Of a stretch of 64,000 bases of DNA, positions 20,256-28,690 are shown piece after piece. Numbering within the stretch: the first letter of the stretch is position 1; each line of letters begins with the position of its first letter. This stretch comes from Caldimicrobium sp. (GTDB lineage: Bacteria; Desulfobacterota; Thermodesulfobacteria; Thermodesulfobacteriales; Thermodesulfobacteriaceae). The notes under the pieces are model-generated. The model made no database searches, had not been told where the DNA came from, and saw only the letters and a program-made list of their open reading frames with translations. The stretch covers positions 1-64,000 of the forward strand of contig JANXDB010000020.1 in assembly GCA_025060015.1 (NCBI GenBank). Direction: 5' to 3'. Made by a program: the position numbers and the translations under genes.

Positions 20256-20951
20256 CTATCTAATAAACTCTGACCAGATAAAATAGGCACCTGCTATAAT
20301 CAGAAGAATACCAGCAAGATAGTTGAATTTTTCTCTGAGAAAGGTTTTTCCCTTAAAGGTTGCCTCACTAACCAGAAAAAGAGAAGGGATGGTTGCTAAA
20401 CCAAAGATAAGTAGAGCTAAAAATCCCTTAGCAAAGGCAACCAAGGGTATTTTCTCCTTAACACCAAGGGCTGATACTGCAATAAATCCTGCATAGGAAA
20501 GCCCACAGGGAAGAAGACCATTTAAAATGCCAGCTGGAAATAGGTAGCTTAGGCCACCACTTTTGATTAAATTTGCCATCCTCACACTTAGAGCCTCTAC
20601 TTTGAAAAGCAATCTTATAAATCTCGGTTTCCTGCGAAGGATCAAAAGAAGACCCATTACGATCAAAAGAAGGCTAACCAGAAGCACTAAAATCCTCTGG
20701 AAGGGCTCTAAATATTCCGCACCGGCAAGAAAGGATCCGAGAAAAGCCATAAAACCGCCAACAAAGGCATAACTCAAGGCCCTCCCCAAATGATAAAAGA
20801 CATAAACTCTGACTCTATCCCAGAGGGAAAGCCCCTCCATCACCGAGGATAAAAAAAGCATAAGGGGGCCGCACATTCCGATACAATGGCCAAAGCCCCC
20901 CATAAATCCAGAAACAGCAAGGATTAAGAAGATGGGCTTTTCAACTTCCAT
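20256..20951 (-). CDS. SafE/UreH-type membrane protein of cbb3 clusters
   Basis: GFGHCIGMCGPLMLF, YHLGRALSYAFVGG, GILNGLLPCGLSYAGF motifs. Confidence 0.85.
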   Translation of the reverse strand: MEVEKPIFLILAVSGFMGGFGHCIGMCGPLMLFLSSVMEGLSLWDRVRVYVFYHLGRALSYAFVGGFMAFLGSFLAGAEYLEPFQRILVLLVSLLLIVMGLLLILRRKPRFIRLLFKVEALSVRMANLIKSGGLSYLFPAGILNGLLPCGLSYAGFIAVSALGVKEKIPLVAFAKGFLALLIFGLATIPSLFLVSEATFKGKTFLREKFNYLAGILLIIAGAYFIWSEFIR

Positions 20952-21368
20952 CTATCGGTTTTTGATATGAAAAAGTATTTTGGCAAGGGTTTTCTTAGTG
21001 GATAAATCTATAACCTCTGCTTGCCACAGGGTTTTTTTGCATCGGGGAAGGATGATCTTGCCCTCATATTGCGCTGCTAAGATCTTTTTTACTTTGGCCT
21101 TGTTTTCTCCCATGTACATCTCCGGCATGGTAAAATCAACTAAAAGCTCTTCAGCTTGAAGAGGCGGATCAATCTGGATCTCTATTGTTAACTCCTGCAT
21201 TGCCCTTACTGGTTTGGGTTTCAAGTCAAATATAATCTTATGCTTGCCAAAAAACACCTCACAGGCACTTTTCTGAAGATCACACTCGGTCTCTTTTGCT
21301 ACAAGGGCCCTCTGAGAGAAACCCACAAAGAGCAGTAAGACCAAAGCTAAACTTAGGAAAGAGCGCAT
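20952..21368 (-). CDS. Predicted secreted FixH-like protein, possibly metal handling
   Basis: Signal peptide; DFTMPEMYMGENKAKVKK...YEGKIILPRCKKTLWQAEV. Confidence 0.5.
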   Translation of the reverse strand: MRSFLSLALVLLLFVGFSQRALVAKETECDLQKSACEVFFGKHKIIFDLKPKPVRAMQELTIEIQIDPPLQAEELLVDFTMPEMYMGENKAKVKKILAAQYEGKIILPRCKKTLWQAEVIDLSTKKTLAKILFHIKNR

Positions 21369-21881
21369 TTAGTTTCCTCCCTTCTGCATCCTTTTCATCT
21401 TTCTTCTCTCACGGATCATCTTGGTGTCTTCATACATATCCTCATAAGCTGCCTTAATTGCCTCTTCAAAGTTTCCAAGCTTACCTCCATTTCTCTGAAT
21501 GAAAGCCAAGGCATCCTCCTTCTTCTCAAAGGCCCATTTGGCACGCTTAGTCATCACACCCTTTATAGATCCACCTATCACCCAATAGGCCCTTTCAGCA
21601 TCTATAAGTTTTTTCGTGTTGTAATCAGCAACCAAGATCTTCACCGGTGCTTTATCTATGTTGATAGCCATATCCAAAGCAGCACAGTGAAGACTACAAA
21701 CTCCCTCCTCATGGCCATCATCATAAACCACAAGCATCCTGCTAAAATTGAAAGCCTTTCGGTCCATCTGGCAGTACTTACAGGTTGGATGCTTCACAAT
21801 ATCATCATCTACTGCCTGTAATAGGGCAAAACCTCCAAACAATAATAACACAAAAAGAATCAAACTAACCACTCGCTTCAT
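21369..21881 (-). CDS. NosL-family copper-protein homologue
   Basis: CKYCQMDRKAFNFSRMLVVYDDGHEEGVCSLHCAALDMA...WVIGGSIKGVMTKRAKWAFEKKEDALAFIQRNGG. Confidence 0.88.
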   Translation of the reverse strand: MKRVVSLILFVLLLFGGFALLQAVDDDIVKHPTCKYCQMDRKAFNFSRMLVVYDDGHEEGVCSLHCAALDMAINIDKAPVKILVADYNTKKLIDAERAYWVIGGSIKGVMTKRAKWAFEKKEDALAFIQRNGGKLGNFEEAIKAAYEDMYEDTKMIRERRKMKRMQKGGN

Positions 21882-22030
21882 AACTCACCTCCTACTCGAA
21901 AATTTTTGAAGTGTTTGAGAAGGCTCTATCTCAATTATAACAATTTTTTGAACATAACACTATTTAGTAAAGATGTCTTAAAAGTTAAAATAAATATCTC
22001 TAAAGCTCCCTGGGAGTTCCATTTCAAAGA

Positions 22031-22477
22031 CTATCTGTAATCCACCTCAATTCGCTTGAACAGAGGAAAGACTTCACCTTCGTAGGGTAAAAAAAAGATA
22101 AGATTCCACTTTCCCGAAAAGGGAATCTTTATCTTGGTAAGAAAATTAGAGCCCTCTTTAGGTGTGGCTTCATATTCCAGATCATATTCATTGTTTGCTA
22201 TCCAGCTCACTCTTACCTTAATTCTGTTCACTCTATACTGATTCATGGCATCTTCATTAATTTTGAAGATAAGGTCGTTTTCACCCACCTTAAAGGTTGG
22301 GGAAGACAAAGTGAGATTATAGAACTTCTCTGCCTTTTTGTATTTATCATAGGAAATTCCAAGCTCGTAGGATTTTTCGTAGATCTTGCCATCAAAGTTC
22401 TTTTTACCAATGTATATGGAGAAAGCAATGGCAGAAAGACCAATAAAAATAACCAAATACACCAACCCTCTAATCAT
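22031..22477 (-). CDS. fixH: FixH-family protein
   Basis: N-terminal TM, YEKSYELGISYDKYKKAEKF, position directly after ccoG. Confidence 0.75.
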   Translation of the reverse strand: MIRGLVYLVIFIGLSAIAFSIYIGKKNFDGKIYEKSYELGISYDKYKKAEKFYNLTLSSPTFKVGENDLIFKINEDAMNQYRVNRIKVRVSWIANNEYDLEYEATPKEGSNFLTKIKIPFSGKWNLIFFLPYEGEVFPLFKRIEVDYR

Positions 22478-23637
22478 AAAACCTCAAAATTCTCACTTTT
22501 TACCAGTTTCTTTTGATTAAGATAGATTTTTATTTCAAATTTCTTTATATCCTTAGGCACAAAGACCAGCAGACGAACCTTTTTCTTCTCCTCTGAAGCT
22601 AAGACAATCTCCTCTGGGACAACCTTTAGAAAAGGCACAGTGCTTATTTTTATTTTCTGAGGGGACTTATTTTTGTTTTCCAATGAAAGCCAAAAGGCTC
22701 CAATAGTGTTTTCTCTAGCTTCCTTTGGGGTTGAAAAACCGAGATCTCTGCCTAAATGAATTTCCACTGGGTTTATCTTAAAGGAGTAGAAAATAGTTCC
22801 ACCAAGTGAGAGGAAAAAAAGAAGGGTAGTAATCCAGATGGCTGGCCTAAAAAATTCCTTTAGGGTAAGACCCTTTTTTGATCCCCATAGGTATCTAATT
22901 AAGCCTGGCTTTTCCTTTTTGAGAAAAACCCTATCACAGGCTGAAAGACACTCCGCACAGGCAATACAGGCGATACCTGAGCCCTCTCTTATGTCAATCT
23001 TTACCGGACAGGCCCTTACACAGGCTTTACAGTTGATACACTCCTCCTTTCTCTCAGGATCAAGGGCGATTAACAGCGTCTTATCGTCAAAAAGCACAGT
23101 CTGAGCTCGGGCATAGGGACAGATCTTGGCACAGAAAGTTCGCCTCCAATAGAGGAAGTTAAAAAAAGTGGGCACAAAGATCAATATGAAAAAGGCAGTT
23201 GTCAGCCTGCCAGGTGGTTCTCCTCTGAAAAGTTTTTCCCAAAATTCGTAGGGAGAAATAAAATACCATATGAGGGTTAAACTGACCCATAGGCTCAGCA
23301 AAAAGATAACTGAGTAAAAAAGAACTTTTCTCTTTTGTAACTTCTCCGTAAAATCACATAGGACTGTTTGAGGACAGCACCAACCACACCAAATCCTACC
23401 AAAGGCAAGGGTTATCAGAAGAAATAGAAAAGTAAAAGCCAGCGTGAGAAGAAGCAGGAGAAAAAAATCCTCAAGATAGAGAGTCTTCCCCAAAAAATAC
23501 AGCTTTAGGGTGGGCACATCAAAGCGAAGGGCACTTTCACCGGACACTTTGATCCAGGGCAAAATAAAAAAGGTGGCGGCAAGGAAAAACTTCACACCCC
23601 ACCGCCACCCCTGAAGACTAAGAACCCTTCTCTTCAT
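22474..23637 (-). CDS. ccoG: cbb3 maturation ferredoxin-type protein CcoG/FixG (track start 23673; likely start MKRRVLS at 23637)
   Basis: WCGWCCPQTVLCDF and two 4Fe-4S motifs (CINCKACVRACPVKIDIREG, CIACAECLSACD). Confidence 0.93.
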   Translation of the reverse strand: MKRRVLSLQGWRWGVKFFLAATFFILPWIKVSGESALRFDVPTLKLYFLGKTLYLEDFFLLLLLTLAFTFLFLLITLAFGRIWCGWCCPQTVLCDFTEKLQKRKVLFYSVIFLLSLWVSLTLIWYFISPYEFWEKLFRGEPPGRLTTAFFILIFVPTFFNFLYWRRTFCAKICPYARAQTVLFDDKTLLIALDPERKEECINCKACVRACPVKIDIREGSGIACIACAECLSACDRVFLKKEKPGLIRYLWGSKKGLTLKEFFRPAIWITTLLFFLSLGGTIFYSFKINPVEIHLGRDLGFSTPKEARENTIGAFWLSLENKNKSPQKIKISTVPFLKVVPEEIVLASEEKKKVRLLVFVPKDIKKFEIKIYLNQKKLVKSENFEVL

Positions 23638-23770
23638 CGTCGTCTTGGAGCATGCGGTATTTTGGTTCCTCAATCTTTTCCTTTCTCTTCCTGTTAAAGT
23701 AATAGGCTATGATCATGGCAAAGGCAATCACTAAAATAGATCCATATAATAGATATTCCGTTGGACTCAT
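23618..23770 (-). CDS. 50-aa single-TM protein, CcoQ-like with CcoS-like tail (missed by the ORF track)
   Basis: MSPTEYLLYGSILVIAFAMIIAYYFNRKRKEKIEEPKYRMLQDDDEEKGS*; start overlaps the upstream small ORF stop. Confidence 0.75.
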   Translation of the reverse strand: MSPTEYLLYGSILVIAFAMIIAYYFNRKRKEKIEEPKYRMLQDDDEEKGS

Positions 23771-23856
23771 TTGCCCCTCATCTTAAAGTATAGTAAAAGT
23801 AGCGCAAGGGCTGCTAGACTTGTAAAACCTATAGTGGCTATGATGGTTATATCCAT
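23767..23856 (-). CDS. 29-aa single-TM micropeptide (missed by the ORF track)
   Basis: MDITIIATIGFTSLAALALLLLYFKMRGK*, preceded by an AAGGAGGAT Shine-Dalgarno and overlapping the next start. Confidence 0.65.
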   Translation of the reverse strand: MDITIIATIGFTSLAALALLLLYFKMRGK

Positions 23857-23867
23857 GGTAATCCTCC

Positions 23868-24395
23868 TTATTTTTGTAAAGTTCGTATATAGGCAACCAT
23901 GGACCATATGGCATTTTTATCAAACTGAGCCTCATAGGGAGGCATTCCTTTGTCAGTTCCCTTGGCTATGATTTTGTAAAGCTCACCATCAGAGATATCT
24001 TTTTCTGCGCCAAGCCATACTCTATCTTGTAAACCCGGTCCAATACCACCCTCTCCGTTTGCCCCATGACAAGCGGCACAGTTCTTTGCATAGAGATCTT
24101 TTCCCATAGCTATGGCTTTGGAATCTCCTGCCAGAGGATTTTTATCCTCGATAACTGCTGGTTCCGCTTTAGCCTTAAGACGTTGTGCTATAACTGGGTC
24201 CTTTGCTAATTCTTCCTGTAGTTCCTTTTCCTGGGACCAACCGGTAAAAGCTGGAGTATAGGCATAGATATAGTAAATGCCCCAGATGATCAGACCCCAG
24301 AAAAGAATTAGCCAACCCTTGGGAATTGGTCTGCTGCAACACTCCTCTGTTTCAAACTCTCTTAAATCATCGGCCTCTTCATATATATGCTTCAT
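23868..24395 (-). CDS. ccoP: cbb3 oxidase subunit III (CcoP-like) with one heme c site
   Basis: PIPKGWLILFWGLIIWGIYYIY TM segment and a single CAACH heme motif. Confidence 0.88.
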   Translation of the reverse strand: MKHIYEEADDLREFETEECCSRPIPKGWLILFWGLIIWGIYYIYAYTPAFTGWSQEKELQEELAKDPVIAQRLKAKAEPAVIEDKNPLAGDSKAIAMGKDLYAKNCAACHGANGEGGIGPGLQDRVWLGAEKDISDGELYKIIAKGTDKGMPPYEAQFDKNAIWSMVAYIRTLQK

Positions 24396-24417
24396 ATTTT
24401 CACCTCCCCAAAGTTTT

Positions 24418-25002
24418 TTACTTTTTGACTGCCGTTCCTAAAACCTGCATATAAGCCACCAACGCATCCATCTCTGTCTTGCCTTTCAGAGCTTCTATTT
24501 CCTCCTTTGTATAGGGAAATCCCAAAGCCTTCATGTGGGCTTCGATCTGCTGTGGATCTAACTTTCTTTCTTTCAAAAAGGCATATTTAGGCATATTACT
24601 TTGAGGAAAGAAGGCCTGAGGATTTTCAAAGTGCTTATAGTGCCATTCATCGGGATATTTTCCTCCAATCCTTGCTAGATCAGGACCAGTTCTTTTAGAA
24701 CCCCAGAGGAAGGGACGATCATATGCAAACTCACCGGCCTTAGAATATTCACCATAGCGTAGTACCTCAGTTTTTAATGGTCTCACAGTCTGAGTGTGAC
24801 AGTAGAAACAACCCTCTCTTTGATATACATCCCTGCCAGCCAGTTGCAAGGCCGTAAAAGGCTTTAATCCCTCAAGTTTGGGATGCATTTCCGGTCTAAA
24901 CATGGGATAAAGCATGGTAATAATGGTTCCTGCAAGGACTGCTAGAGTAGCCAAAACGGCCAGAACTACAGGATTTCTCTCTATGACATGATGGAGACTC
25001 AT
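24418..25002 (-). CDS. ccoO: cbb3 oxidase subunit II (mono-heme cytochrome c)
   Basis: GRDVYQREGCFYCHTQTVRPLKTEVLRYGEYSKAGEFAYDRPFLWGSKRTGPDLARIG. Confidence 0.96.
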   Translation of the reverse strand: MSLHHVIERNPVVLAVLATLAVLAGTIITMLYPMFRPEMHPKLEGLKPFTALQLAGRDVYQREGCFYCHTQTVRPLKTEVLRYGEYSKAGEFAYDRPFLWGSKRTGPDLARIGGKYPDEWHYKHFENPQAFFPQSNMPKYAFLKERKLDPQQIEAHMKALGFPYTKEEIEALKGKTEMDALVAYMQVLGTAVKK

Positions 25003-25016
25003 ACTCTCACCTCCCC

Positions 25017-26417
25017 TTAAGCACTTTTTTCTTTGGCCTTTTTGACAGTCATGTAGATATTATAGAGAAAGAAAAGCATACCTATGGTAAAGATCACCCC
25101 AGCTATGGTTCTCATTTGCCAATAGGGATAGTTCTTGGCGATGATTTCAATCATGGTGTATTTCAATGAGCCATCGGGATTGACGGCTTTTTGTAGAGCA
25201 CCCTGTTGTATTCCAGTAATCCACATGGTAATGGAGAAGAGGAGCTGTCCCACCAGCACAAACCAGAAGTGCAAGTTTGCAATCTTAACGCTGTATATCT
25301 CAGTCCTGTAAATCTTGGGAATCATGTAATAGATACAGGCAACCACTGTAAGGGTAACCCATCCCATGGTCCCCATATGAACATGCCCTATAACCCAATC
25401 GGTGTAATGAATGAGAGAGCTTACCACTCTCAAACTCTGAGTTGGACCCTGCACTGTTTGAAGGCCATAAAAGGTAATAGCTAATAGGAAAAACTTTGTA
25501 AGATAGTTGTTCTTTGCCTTTTCCCAGTCTTGTCCCACTGTGTAATAACCGTTAATCACTGAACCCCAGGAAGGTGCAATTAAAAACATGGTAAAGACAA
25601 TTCCCAGGGTTTGAATCCAGTCAGGAAGGGGTGTATAGACGAGATGATGAGCACCGGTCCAGAGATAGGCAAAGACTAGAGACCAAAAAGATATAATGGA
25701 AAGCCTGTGGCTGTAAATGGGTAATCCCGTAGATTTGGGAAGAAAATAATAAAACATGGCCAGAATTGGAGTTGTGAAGACAAATCCCACAGCGTTGTGG
25801 CCATACCACCATTCCACATTGGCGCTGTTAACTCCTGCAAAGAGGTGATAACTTTTAAGCCACCCAGCTGGGATGGCAAGATTATTTATGATGTAAAGTA
25901 TAGCAACAGCGATGACCGTAGCCACGATGAACCAAAGGGAGACATACATCTGAGGCTCTCTTCTAGTAAAGATGGTGCCAAAGATATTTATAGCAAACAT
26001 AACCCAAAGGATTACCACCCCGATGTCCAAGGGCCATTCCAATTCTGCATACTCAAGAGACTGGGTTGCTCCGGCAAGAAGACTCAGGGCTGCAAGGGCA
26101 ATGGCAATGTTGAAAATGTAAAGCTGTGCCCTAGCAAGCCTTGGAAAAAGAAGAGGCCTCTTGCAGAGCCTCATGGTGATGTAGTAGGTGATTCCAAAAA
26201 TCGCACCCACTCCCAAACCAAAGGCTAATCCGTTGGTATGAACAGCTCTCAGACGACCAAAGGTAAAATAGGGTGCCACGTTGGTCTCTGGAAGCCACAT
26301 CTGAATGGAAATCCAAAGACCAATAAGAATTCCCACTACACCCCAAAAAAGAGAAGAATAAATAAAGCCTAAAACAGTTCGGTAATCGTAACTGTAATCA
26401 AAACGTTCCTCTGCCAT
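25017..26417 (-). CDS. ccoN: cbb3 oxidase subunit I
   Basis: Heme-copper oxidase core: RAVHTNGLAFG, NVEWWYGHNAVGFVFTTPILAMFYYFLPK, GAHHLVYTPLPDWIQ, TDWVIGHVHMGTMGWV. Confidence 0.97.
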   Translation of the reverse strand: MAEERFDYSYDYRTVLGFIYSSLFWGVVGILIGLWISIQMWLPETNVAPYFTFGRLRAVHTNGLAFGLGVGAIFGITYYITMRLCKRPLLFPRLARAQLYIFNIAIALAALSLLAGATQSLEYAELEWPLDIGVVILWVMFAINIFGTIFTRREPQMYVSLWFIVATVIAVAILYIINNLAIPAGWLKSYHLFAGVNSANVEWWYGHNAVGFVFTTPILAMFYYFLPKSTGLPIYSHRLSIISFWSLVFAYLWTGAHHLVYTPLPDWIQTLGIVFTMFLIAPSWGSVINGYYTVGQDWEKAKNNYLTKFFLLAITFYGLQTVQGPTQSLRVVSSLIHYTDWVIGHVHMGTMGWVTLTVVACIYYMIPKIYRTEIYSVKIANLHFWFVLVGQLLFSITMWITGIQQGALQKAVNPDGSLKYTMIEIIAKNYPYWQMRTIAGVIFTIGMLFFLYNIYMTVKKAKEKSA

Positions 26418-26427
26418 AACCCCACCC

Positions 26428-26445
26428 CCTAAAATTATTTTTAGG
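26428..26445. promoter_or_regulatory. Perfect 7-bp inverted repeat near the predicted ccoN transcription start (candidate operator)
   Basis: CCTAAAA-TTAT-TTTTAGG between the -10 box and the ccoN start codon. Confidence 0.4.
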
Positions 26446-26455
26446 TTTCAAATAA

Positions 26456-26484
26456 ATCTTATATTTAAAATCTCAACTTGTCAA
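26456..26484 (-). promoter_or_regulatory. Predicted cbb3 operon promoter
   Basis: Minus strand TTGACA (26484-26479), 17-bp spacer, TAAGAT (26461-26456). Confidence 0.65.
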
Positions 26485-26696
26485 TATTAAATTTTTACCT
26501 TTATATTTTTTGAAAAATTGTATCACCAAAAACTATCTACGCATCTCTTTTCTTTTCGCAAGCTAAATCTTATGCTACCTCATACTCTCAGGATGGGACT
26601 AGGCCATGTGGAGGATCTGTTATTGATTGGACCTCTTAGGGATTGTGAGTCCTAATCCAGTGAACAGGATTCTTTTCACCTTTTTAAATCCTGGGC

Positions 26697-28349
26697 CTAC
26701 ATCCTGTTTGGACTGCTGACACCTAAAAGGTTCAGCCCATTGTTTATGACAATCCTACAGCCCTCTGACAAGGCAAGTCGTGCTAAGCTTAAGTCTTTAT
26801 CCTCACCTAGAATCCTAAACTTGTTATAGTATTCGTGAAAGATTCCTGCAAGATCCAAAAGAAAATAGGTGATCTTGTAGGGAGCAAACTGGGTAGCTGC
26901 AAGCTCAACATGATCTGAAAACTCTGCTATTCTCTTTAGAAGTGCTAGCTCTTCTTTTTCTCTTAAGAGGGTCAAATCTGCCCTATGGATCTCCTCAAGA
27001 TCATAGCCAACCGCCTCTGCCTTCTCCTTTAGAGAACAAATCCTGGCATGGGCGTATTGCACGTAATATACTGGATTTTCTGCAGAATGTTTCTTTGCCA
27101 GTTCTACATCAAAATCAAGAGGTGAGTCCTGACTGCGAGAGAGAAAGATGAACCTCACCGCATCAACTCCAACCTCTCTAACTAGCTCTTTTAACTCCAC
27201 GTATTCTGCCTTTCGTGTGGACATGCTCTTTAGCTCGCCCCCCTCAAGGAGATTGACCATCTGTATAAGAAGAATAACAAGCTTTTCTGAAGGGATATCC
27301 ATTGCCTTTAAAACTCCCTTAAGCCTTGCCACATAGCCATGATGGTCTGCTCCCCAAAGATTAATGGCAAGATCATAGCCCCTTTTAAAAAACTTTTCAT
27401 AGTGATAGGCAATATCACTGGCAAAATAGGTCCAATCATTGCTGCTTTTTTTGATTACTCGATCCTTTTCATCGCCAAATAGAGAGGACTTAAACCACAA
27501 AGCACCCTCTGATTCATATACAAGTCCCCTTTTCTTTAGCTCCTCGATAACCTCTTCCACTAAACCACTCTCGTAGAGCCCCTTTTCTGAGTACCATTGA
27601 TCAAACTCCACTCGAAAGTTCTTCAAATCATTCTTTATATCCTCTAAAATGATCTTTATGGCTAATTCTCTACATAGGGCAATAGCCTCTCTTTCCCCCT
27701 TCTTTAAAAGATCCTCAAAGAGTCTTAGGGCAACCTTGGCGATTTCGTATATGTAATCCCCTTGATAATAGTCCTCTGGAAAGGATATCCTTTCGCCTAC
27801 TAACTCCTTTGCTCTAAGGTAAACCGAGGCTCCAAGGATATCCATCTGGGTTCCCCTGTCGTTGATATAGTATTCTTTATTAACCTCATAGCCTGCAAAT
27901 TTAAAAATCCTTGCCAAGGCATCGCCATAGGCAGCTCCTCTGCCATGTCCAATATGTAGAGGGCCTGTGGGATTTGCTGAAACAAACTCAATTAAAACCT
28001 TCTTTCCACCTCCGATATCCACCTTTCCAAAGCTATCTCCGTCCTTTAAGGCCTCTTTTAGCGTCTCGAACAAAAGGGAATTTCTCAGCCAAAAGTTGAT
28101 GAAGCCCGGACCAGCTATCTCTACCCTTTCAAAGAGTGCCCTCTCTTCTTTTAATTGATTAGAGAGATCTTCAGCGATCTTCCGTGGATTCTCCTTAAGT
28201 ACACCCTGAAGAACTAAGGCAACGTTGGTTGAAAGGTCTCCAAAATCCTCCCTCTTTGGTTTCTCCACCTCAAAGTTAATTTTATCTATTTCTGTGTAGG
28301 ATTTTTGAATACTTCTATCAATGATCTCCCTTATCCTTCTCCTTATCAC
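26697..28349 (-). CDS. argS: Arginyl-tRNA synthetase
   Basis: EFVSANPTGPLHIGHGRGAAYGDALARI, LNLWGADHHGYVAR, DVELAKKHSAENPVYYVQYAHARI. Confidence 0.97.
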   Translation of the reverse strand: MIRRRIREIIDRSIQKSYTEIDKINFEVEKPKREDFGDLSTNVALVLQGVLKENPRKIAEDLSNQLKEERALFERVEIAGPGFINFWLRNSLLFETLKEALKDGDSFGKVDIGGGKKVLIEFVSANPTGPLHIGHGRGAAYGDALARIFKFAGYEVNKEYYINDRGTQMDILGASVYLRAKELVGERISFPEDYYQGDYIYEIAKVALRLFEDLLKKGEREAIALCRELAIKIILEDIKNDLKNFRVEFDQWYSEKGLYESGLVEEVIEELKKRGLVYESEGALWFKSSLFGDEKDRVIKKSSNDWTYFASDIAYHYEKFFKRGYDLAINLWGADHHGYVARLKGVLKAMDIPSEKLVILLIQMVNLLEGGELKSMSTRKAEYVELKELVREVGVDAVRFIFLSRSQDSPLDFDVELAKKHSAENPVYYVQYAHARICSLKEKAEAVGYDLEEIHRADLTLLREKEELALLKRIAEFSDHVELAATQFAPYKITYFLLDLAGIFHEYYNKFRILGEDKDLSLARLALSEGCRIVINNGLNLLGVSSPNRM

Positions 28350-28542
28350 CTTTCTTCTCTCCCTTAAAAATTTGCCAATCTAAGGAAAAATCAGGGCATT
28401 TTATAGGTTTTACATTATCAAAGGAATACTTTTTAGTGCAAACCCCTCTCCAAGCACATCTTACGCAGAAAATGGGATCCTCTTTAGAGTTATCCTGGAA
28501 AGGCTTCGCACTCAATGATAACCTTCCCCTTGAGAAAATCAA
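28318..28542 (-). CDS. Small cysteine-rich protein
   Basis: DPIFCVRCAWRGVCTKKYSFDNVKPIKCPDFSLDW; four spaced cysteines; overlaps argS start. Confidence 0.55.
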   Translation of the reverse strand: MIFSRGRLSLSAKPFQDNSKEDPIFCVRCAWRGVCTKKYSFDNVKPIKCPDFSLDWQIFKGEKKGDKEKDKGDH

Positions 28543-28690
28543 CTGAGGTCACTTTCCCCTTCAATTTTTGAGGCGGCTCAAAAAAACTCTTAAGCCAAAC
28601 CTCCTCACCTTTAATCTCAAGTTGAGTTATGTCTTTGACATATTCCCTCTCTTCATTGCCTACTTTTATCCAGATCTTAGCCTGGCACAT
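28490..28690 (-). CDS. CooT-family small protein
   Basis: MCQAKIWIKVGNEEREYVKDITQLEIKGEEVWLKSFFEPPQKLKGKVTSVDFLKGKVIIE, with N-terminal Met-Cys. Confidence 0.75.
   Translation of the reverse strand: MCQAKIWIKVGNEEREYVKDITQLEIKGEEVWLKSFFEPPQKLKGKVTSVDFLKGKVIIECEAFPG

Noticed and set aside
25797-26228. 143-aa plus-strand ORF
   Set aside because: Antisense to ccoN, whose translation is strongly conserved.
26520-26700. Gap between ccoN and argS examined for an RNA gene or riboswitch
   Set aside because: Only weak imperfect pairing found by eye; no recognisable conserved RNA motif.
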